Below are positions 4,964 through 10,315 of a stretch of DNA of 10,315 bases, piece after piece. A program made the position numbers and the translations under genes. The stretch comes from CAZHDB01 sp964531225 (GTDB lineage Archaea > Thermoproteota > Thermoprotei_A > Sulfolobales > Desulfurococcaceae). Position 1 is the first letter of the stretch; every line of letters starts with the position of its first letter. The DNA lies in NCBI GenBank assembly GCA_964531225.1, contig CAZHDB010000040.1, forward strand, positions 1-10,315. Direction: 5' to 3'. The notes under the pieces are model-generated. The model did no database searches. It saw only the letters and a list, made by a program, of their open reading frames with translations, and was not told the DNA's origin.

Positions 4964-5805
4964 AATCTCTTCACCAATCTCTCTACTGATAAATAATATG
5001 GGTTTTTCAAAGTCTTATCCTTACCCTCTTCATGTTCATTTCTCTTCTCTCTACAAACTACTGAGACATATTTATCAGCAACCATTAATACTCCAGATAA
5101 TATCCTTGACCTATGGATCAACACTAGATACTTGAAGTAGTTTGTTCCCGATAGCTCCTCTAAGATGCTATTGTACTCTCCAAATAACTCTGTAATAATG
5201 TCTATACTGGGCTCATACCTACTAGAGAATCTCCTAGACCATATAGATATGCTCTCCAATAGATCCTGTTCTACCTCTTTTAAAGTTCTCTCTATACAGT
5301 TAAACCCGGTATCTAGTATTGGTATCTTGTATTTAGTGAATAGCCTATGGATCAACTTGGTCAGCGGATCTGGGAAAAGCTCTTTCCCTCTATGTAAGCG
5401 TTTAATCTTCATTAGTCTCCTAGATAAACTAGATATTCTAGTCGGTAACGGCTTCTGTCTTTGATGGTGTACGAGGATAGCATATACTATTGGTACAAGA
5501 TCCTCTCTGCATAAGTTAATACACCTATTTAGGAGCAACTTATAGGCTATAAGGGCTGATATGAGCTCATGCCCTCCAAAACTAGTCATCTCCTCTTGAT
5601 AAAGTGTTAATCCTTTACCAATGTCATGTAGCAAACCAGTGACTAGTGCTAGCTTTTCAAATTCAGTGCCTAGTGCTCCATACAGTGTTCCTGCTATGTA
5701 TTTTGAAATAATAGCTACGTCACTGAGATGAGTATCTAAAGATTCAACACATTTTCTATCCCCATAAAATGCACAGAGATTAAGGTAGACCGTATTCTCG
5801 ATCAT
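4915..5805 (-). CDS. cas3'': Cas3'' HD-domain nuclease (type I-A)
   Basis: A 296-residue stand-alone HD nuclease, the DNA-cutting half of a split Cas3. Metal-binding residues line up with the family: H26, the H60-D61 pair with K64 in G-L-L-H-D-I-G-K-G, H79 in F-G-G-H-E, H113-H114 in V-H-H-Q, and a late Asp in V-A-D-K-Y. It would nick or degrade DNA unwound by Cas3'. I chose the ATG at 5805 because GGGTGA lies five bases before it; a further in-frame ATG at 5859 would add 18 residues and a longer overlap. With this start it overlaps the cas3' end by 26 bases, and its own end overlaps the ATPase start by 49 bases. Both overlaps indicate translational coupling. Confidence 0.88.
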   Translation of the reverse strand: MIENTVYLNLCAFYGDRKCVESLDTHLSDVAIISKYIAGTLYGALGTEFEKLALVTGLLHDIGKGLTLYQEEMTSFGGHELISALIAYKLLLNRCINLCREDLVPIVYAILVHHQRQKPLPTRISSLSRRLMKIKRLHRGKELFPDPLTKLIHRLFTKYKIPILDTGFNCIERTLKEVEQDLLESISIWSRRFSSRYEPSIDIITELFGEYNSILEELSGTNYFKYLVLIHRSRILSGVLMVADKYVSVVCREKRNEHEEGKDKTLKNPYYLSVERLVKRLWREGKLECMLRKPDH

Positions 5806-7714
5806 AATTATCACCCTTAATAACAAGTCCCTGTAAATAACTATCTTTAAACTTGTCATATAGTCTCTTTTGCAAACGATAGACTGTGATCAAGGGATGC
5901 CTATGAAGTGATTCAATGAGTTTATTAAGATCATGATATCCCAGGTCAATGCATTCAACAACCCCCTTGCATTTACCATCACTACATCTAGTGATGTAAT
6001 AACATGGTACTCCATCCCTCGTCTCAATATATTTACTGCCCTTATGTAGAAGCCATCTTAGGGGGACTGTGACCCGATCTATTTCTTTAGAATTCTCATC
6101 GACAATGACAAGTTTTAGTAGTGATGACGATCGTATAATGCTGCCTCCAAATGTCTTTTCTAAATTCTCTAGGATATTATACATATTAGTGTATGATATA
6201 GTGTTCCTTATGGCTGGCTCTATAAGTTTGGTAATAATATCTTCATAGCCTAGATATGTATAGTCAATCTCTCTTGTATCTCTACTTATTACATGCCCTA
6301 ATCCAGCTTCTAGTAGCAGATCATATATTGACGGCTCTATACCGATCTTCCAGTCAAGACTGATGACCTCATTACATCTAAACCTACTAGTGAGTTTTTT
6401 AACAATATACTCTATAAGGTCTCCATAAATACTTTTAGCATCTTTTATTGATTGCTTCGAGATCGATATTATTACTAGGCATGGGCCATCAATACACTCA
6501 TTCACAGGATTATCTCTAGCAACTCTTCCAATCCTCTGAATAAGAGATTCTATGATTGATACCTCAGTAATCATTGTACGGAAGCTAATGTTAACACCAG
6601 CCTCTATAACTTGTGTTGATACAACAACTATATTCCTACCCTTCCTTATGTCCTCCCTTATACTCTCTAGTCTACGGATCTTCTCATTTTCGCCAATCCT
6701 ACTATGTAGTAGATACACCTTATAATCAAGATTCTTTCTCTCAATAAACTCCTTAAGACACCTATAGACCTCTATAGCCCTATTAACAGTATTAACGATT
6801 ACTGCCACACGATCACGTGTATACCTTGATAAGCCGTTAATGGCTTCTCCACTAATGACACTAAGAGCTATATCCAATACATTATCTCCAGATATAACTG
6901 TCTTAACATACTTGGGATAGCTAAGGAGCTTATCACATAGTTCCTTATCAGATACACATACATCTGATCCCGGATACACTTCATAGGCTTCTATGAGCTC
7001 CCGGAATACGGTCTTTGCTAACCACTCCCTATACCTTTTTATAAGCTGATCACTACCTACAATAACAATATATGGCTTCCTATGAGAACCTCTCCCCCTA
7101 AATGGTTTTAATAGAACCTCTATAAGTCCTGGATGAACTGTAGCACTCATATAGACCAGTCTTGACCCTACTAGTGATAAATAATATGTTACACCTTGTA
7201 AGAAATATAGTCCCTTATAGTCCTCATGGGTATCAAGTAGCACATGGACTTCATCAAATAGGTTTATGGCTGATGTTAAAGCCATATAGCCTAGATCATA
7301 GTGTCCATAAGGCCCTGAAAGTTCTGGTACTGGAGATACTAGTAGTGTTAATGAATAGCTATCATATGTTGTCACATTATATGTACTAAGCATATATGGA
7401 TCCTTATCAACACACTTACCATAGAGAAGCACCCTATCTAGACCAGCTTGATAGCCCATATAATCTCTATAATTAACTTCCACTCTATCAAAATAATCTA
7501 TTAATCTCTCAAGTGTATCGACAACTATTGATCTAAGTGGTAGTACATGGATAACCCTTTTACCAGACCTAATAAGCTCCTTTAAAACATCCTTCTCCAT
7601 ATATAATGTGGTTTTACCAAAACCAGTTGGCGCAATATAAAAAACTGGAGTGTATTTTTCAGATAACTCTCTAACCCTATGCTTCACATGATCAACTATA
7701 CCGTACTGAGCCAT
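5780..7714 (-). CDS. cas3': Cas3' superfamily 2 DNA helicase (type I-A)
   Basis: A 644-residue Cas3 helicase without HD domain, which is encoded separately next door. All helicase motifs are visible. Motif I is A-P-T-G-F-G-K-T-T (28-36), Ia lies around V-L-P-L-R-S (57-62), II is D-E-V-H (154-157) and III is S-A-T (190-192). IV lies around V-N-T-V-N-R-A (307-313), V is S-T-Q-V-I-E-A-G-V-N (366-375) and VI is Q-R-I-G-R-V-A-R (393-400). It is recruited by target-bound Cascade and unwinds DNA 3' to 5'. Four cysteines (571, 577, 582, 588) in the C-terminal region could bind a metal. It starts 19 bases after cas8a with a GAGAGGAT ribosome binding site and overlaps cas3'' at its end. The assignment is secure. 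Confidence 0.95.
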   Translation of the reverse strand: MAQYGIVDHVKHRVRELSEKYTPVFYIAPTGFGKTTLYMEKDVLKELIRSGKRVIHVLPLRSIVVDTLERLIDYFDRVEVNYRDYMGYQAGLDRVLLYGKCVDKDPYMLSTYNVTTYDSYSLTLLVSPVPELSGPYGHYDLGYMALTSAINLFDEVHVLLDTHEDYKGLYFLQGVTYYLSLVGSRLVYMSATVHPGLIEVLLKPFRGRGSHRKPYIVIVGSDQLIKRYREWLAKTVFRELIEAYEVYPGSDVCVSDKELCDKLLSYPKYVKTVISGDNVLDIALSVISGEAINGLSRYTRDRVAVIVNTVNRAIEVYRCLKEFIERKNLDYKVYLLHSRIGENEKIRRLESIREDIRKGRNIVVVSTQVIEAGVNISFRTMITEVSIIESLIQRIGRVARDNPVNECIDGPCLVIISISKQSIKDAKSIYGDLIEYIVKKLTSRFRCNEVISLDWKIGIEPSIYDLLLEAGLGHVISRDTREIDYTYLGYEDIITKLIEPAIRNTISYTNMYNILENLEKTFGGSIIRSSSLLKLVIVDENSKEIDRVTVPLRWLLHKGSKYIETRDGVPCYYITRCSDGKCKGVVECIDLGYHDLNKLIESLHRHPLITVYRLQKRLYDKFKDSYLQGLVIKGDNYDREYGLP

Positions 7715-7733
7715 ATCCTCTCCCGCAAGGGAT

Positions 7734-9020
7734 CTAGTGTATATATCCTAGGAGTTCACTAAATACATAGTCTAGATACTCCCTAGCCTTACCCGTATCT
7801 ATACCCATAACACCTGCTAGCTTACCCAATACCCTTGTTCTAACGATCTGGTCACTCAATAGCCTATTGAGATCATATATTTGGTCAAGTAATGCCTTAG
7901 AAGATAATCCCATAATACCCAATGCTATATTCCTAGTATAACAAGCTATTCTCTGATAAGTACTTGACCCGGTATCTATTGCTAGTAGATGTGTTGAGAT
8001 AAGTAGGTATGCAAGGACCCTAGCTAGATCAATTCTATCTACTCTCTTAAGCCCTAGCCTCTTAAGCCCAAGATCAGTTGTTCTGAGCAGGCTATTATCT
8101 ATGTAGACATAGTGTTTCTTCTGAAACCTCCTCCTACCCTCGCTAAAAACGTGAATACCAAGTCTAAAACCTATATTAGCTAATGCACCATCCCTATCAA
8201 TAACGTATAACCAGTAGCTAAGTGCTAATGTGAAAACATCTGGTTCACCATAGAGTCTAGCGGCATGTGTATCCCTAATCCACTTAATGATGTTCTCAAA
8301 AACCTGCTCAAGATATGCTGCCCTATGCCTATTTAATCTTGTTCTTATGGGGACAAGTGATAGGTAAACACGATCAATGCCCTGCTGAGTACGTACAGCA
8401 TAGACCTCATAAGCCATGGCTAGTGCTGTAAGGTACATATATAGCTCTGGAGAAACCCTTATCTCTACACGACCTATACTAGGTCTACCAATAGTATAGT
8501 CTCTCAAACCACCAAAACGGCCAAGCTCATAGAGTATCTCGTGCTTATAGATCGAGGGTGCCGGATACTGTGCACGAGAACCACCATACATATGTACAAG
8601 ATTCCCATCTACCCTAGCTAAGTAGTTCTCAATTGAGAGGCTATAGGCTAATCCCCCAAGATCCCTTCTTAGATACTCGATTACACTATCATAGAACCTC
8701 CCCCTATACTCAGATCTCTTGGTAGGTCTAACTCCAAGTATTTTATAAACATGATCAGCATCTGTACCCGGTCCCCCAACTATCAATGGTATTGAAGCCC
8801 TTAAACTACCTACTTGTTCCCTCATACCATATAGTACTTTAATAGACTTCTCAATGATCTTGTTAATCGATACACCCTGCAATCCTATATAATACGTATT
8901 CTTTTCATTATCATACTCTATGGAGAGTTCTCCACCAACACCTATTGCTAGTGCTCTAACATACGTTGTATACATTAGATCGTGTCCTAAGGGAGTATTT
9001 AGTAATACTAGTCCATCCAT
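7734..9020 (-). CDS. cas8a: Cas8a-type large subunit of I-A Cascade (Csa4-like)
   Basis: A 428-residue protein assigned as the Cas8a (Csa4/Cas8a2-type) large subunit, which recognises the PAM and helps recruit Cas3. No short motif defines this fast-evolving family. The call rests on its size, its position directly after cas5a and before cas3', and a general character of mixed alpha/beta N-terminus and helical, arginine-rich C-terminus (about 320-428). I cannot see a zinc ribbon: only one cysteine (in I-A-C-Y-T-R) is present. The ATG overlaps the cas5 stop by one base (TAATG), showing coupled translation. In many Sulfolobales I-A operons cas8a2 follows cas3''; here it precedes cas3'. It could be a different Cas8a subfamily. 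Confidence 0.74.
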   Translation of the reverse strand: MDGLVLLNTPLGHDLMYTTYVRALAIGVGGELSIEYDNEKNTYYIGLQGVSINKIIEKSIKVLYGMREQVGSLRASIPLIVGGPGTDADHVYKILGVRPTKRSEYRGRFYDSVIEYLRRDLGGLAYSLSIENYLARVDGNLVHMYGGSRAQYPAPSIYKHEILYELGRFGGLRDYTIGRPSIGRVEIRVSPELYMYLTALAMAYEVYAVRTQQGIDRVYLSLVPIRTRLNRHRAAYLEQVFENIIKWIRDTHAARLYGEPDVFTLALSYWLYVIDRDGALANIGFRLGIHVFSEGRRRFQKKHYVYIDNSLLRTTDLGLKRLGLKRVDRIDLARVLAYLLISTHLLAIDTGSSTYQRIACYTRNIALGIMGLSSKALLDQIYDLNRLLSDQIVRTRVLGKLAGVMGIDTGKAREYLDYVFSELLGYIH

Positions 9021-9808
9021 TACCTAAGCACTTCCTTAGGAATAATTACATGATCGTTATTGACCGGGTTAAGTATAGCTATAGCATCCTCTGCTAACCT
9101 AACATCGATCCTACCCACGGGATCTCTTGGAATAACGTATTCCTCTATAAACCTACGTGGATCGGTTATATGGGCTAACCTATAGAATTCACTAGTTAGT
9201 GTAGGCATGTGTGTAACCATGTAGTTTCCACTGATCTCTCTTGCAAGTCTCCTTGGGAAATAATATGATGTAGACACAAACTCCTGCCTAGACACATTAG
9301 CATCTACTACCTCAACCCTATCTACTGATACAAGGCTCTCCCTACACCCAAGCCTAACGATCGAGTATGCTAGCCTAGCGATCCCATTAACTCTTTCCTT
9401 CTCTGGAAGGATCATGATCTCTAGCTTCCATGACGGTGAATAGATCTTTCCTATAGGCTGTACCCCCCATAAAAACCTTGATCCAGGATATATGTGTGCT
9501 CTACGTATTCCAAGGACTAGTATTAGCCTATTAATATCCATTGTCTCGATCGGTCCTAGTGGAGCCATTGTATTTCTTATGCTAACCCATCTAATCATAG
9601 AGGCTAGACGTACTGTTGTAGAATATAGTTTATCTCCATCAACAATGTTCTCCGGAAGCCTATTGATATAGGCGTAGGGATAGGCTAGTGCACCAACAAC
9701 CGTTGTCTGTGGAGGAAGCCTATATGTTGGCTGTGAAGCCGTGTAGAGAGGCTCCTTTATACTATAGCCCCAGTGAAGCTCCACCTCTACATGAACAATC
9801 CTAACCAT
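9020..9808 (-). CDS. cas5a: Cas5a, Cascade subunit binding the crRNA 5' handle
   Basis: A 262-residue Cas5 of the RAMP superfamily, which caps the 5' handle of the crRNA and joins the Cas7 backbone to the large subunit. The N-terminus is diagnostic: a ferredoxin-like strand I-V-H-V-E-V-E-L-H-W-G (residues 4-14), then Y-R-L-P-P-Q-T-T-V-V-G-A-L-A-Y-P, the conserved proline/threonine-glycine loop of archaeal Cas5. I chose the ATG at 9808, seven bases after the cas7 stop. A TTG at 9823 would add five residues and overlap cas7 by 8 bases, and no good ribosome binding site supports either start strongly. The stop overlaps the cas8a start as TAATG. Confidence 0.88.
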   Translation of the reverse strand: MVRIVHVEVELHWGYSIKEPLYTASQPTYRLPPQTTVVGALAYPYAYINRLPENIVDGDKLYSTTVRLASMIRWVSIRNTMAPLGPIETMDINRLILVLGIRRAHIYPGSRFLWGVQPIGKIYSPSWKLEIMILPEKERVNGIARLAYSIVRLGCRESLVSVDRVEVVDANVSRQEFVSTSYYFPRRLAREISGNYMVTHMPTLTSEFYRLAHITDPRRFIEEYVIPRDPVGRIDVRLAEDAIAILNPVNNDHVIIPKEVLR

Positions 9809-9815
9809 AACTATG

Positions 9816-10315
9816 CTACCCAATAATGGCTTCTTTAACAGCCTTTAATAGCTCAGAGATCGTGTTATACTCCTCAATACCCTTAACACCAGCCCTATAT
9901 CCATAGAGTATCACATTCGATCCTGTTGCTTCAAAGAACGCCTTAGCACGTGATAGTGTAGTTGATGCATAGTCCTTATTGGCTGGAGCTGATACATTGA
10001 ATGGATACTTGTCACTAACGGCTACAACCAAGCTCTCGTAATCCATGACAGGCATGTACCTAGACTGTTTAGCACCAAACAATCTAGACTCAAGCATTAG
10101 TAGGAGAGCATCAACTGCAGCCTCAATCCTCCTTAAACGCTCCCCCCTATCAACAGCATCCTCTACACGTATGAAGCTCGTGCGACCAATACCATCCAGG
10201 TCTATAGACATACTCCACGAGTATATGGCTGAGCCAACCTCCACATAATAGATCATTTGGCCACTAACCTCCTCACCACCAGCTACCCGTGTAGAGCTAC
10301 GAGTATGCATCTGTG
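9816..10315 (-). CDS. cas7: Cas7 (Csa2/DevR family) Cascade backbone, 3' part only
   Basis: The C-terminal half of Cas7/Csa2, the RAMP protein that polymerises along the crRNA spacer to form the Cascade backbone. The frame stays open through the right edge of the window, and an internal Met at 10310 is not the true start. The visible part matches the second half of archaeal Csa2 proteins (about 320 residues): an S-G-Q segment, then Y-Y-V-E-V-G-S-A-I-Y-S-W-S (equivalent to the conserved V-E-V-S-S-A-L-Y strand of the Sulfolobus protein), a helix rich in R/E, and L-F-G-A-K-Q-S-R-Y-M-P. Cas5a follows immediately. The N-terminus, promoter and any csa5 lie outside the window. Confidence 0.9.
   Translation of the reverse strand, partial: QMHTRSSTRVAGGEEVSGQMIYYVEVGSAIYSWSMSIDLDGIGRTSFIRVEDAVDRGERLRRIEAAVDALLLMLESRLFGAKQSRYMPVMDYESLVVAVSDKYPFNVSAPANKDYASTTLSRAKAFFEATGSNVILYGYRAGVKGIEEYNTISELLKAVKEAIIG

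Overview
The window looks like an AT-rich hyperthermophilic crenarchaeon (Thermoprotei, most likely Desulfurococcales or a relative). The evidence is a subtype I-A CRISPR-Cas interference operon, heavy use of ATA, AGA and AGG codons, archaeal TATA-like promoters, GGTGA-type ribosome binding sites, TTG as a possible start codon, and a degenerate tRNA-Val with a probable anticodon-loop intron. The species cannot be named from this. Every confident gene is on the minus strand, so the window reads right to left.

Right two thirds (10315 to 2381) is one tightly packed operon. In transcription order it holds the 3' half of cas7 (csa2), cas5a, a Cas8a-type large subunit, the separate helicase cas3', the separate HD nuclease cas3'', an ABC/SMC-like ATPase, a PIN-like putative nuclease, and cas6. 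Gaps are 19 nt or less and several genes overlap. Cas6 would process crRNA, Cas5/Cas7/Cas8a would form the Cascade surveillance complex, and Cas3'/Cas3'' would unwind and cut the target. The ATPase and PIN-like genes are not core I-A genes. They sit as a pair between cas3'' and cas6 and are the best candidate here for an undescribed accessory defence module. cas1, cas2, cas4 and csa5 are not in the window; the operon promoter and upstream genes lie beyond its right edge.

Left of the operon is a vapBC toxin-antitoxin pair (2256 to 1586) with its own promoter. It is visibly AT-richer than the cas genes. Then comes an 897-base stretch (689 to 1585) with no confident protein gene. It holds a GC-rich hairpin that may be a small RNA, a possible 31-residue membrane peptide, an inverted repeat, a degenerate CRISPR-like repeat, and a broken tRNA-Val(CAC) whose first seven positions are lost exactly where the repeat begins.

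The left end (1 to 688) holds a second toxin-antitoxin pair, a DUF104-like antitoxin with a MazF/PemK-like toxin. The window opens with a second copy of the CRISPR-like repeat (22 of 25 bases identical to the copy at 882 to 906), so this toxin-antitoxin pair is bracketed by two degenerate repeats. A CRISPR array may lie just outside the left edge, and the stretch may be its decayed or invaded end.
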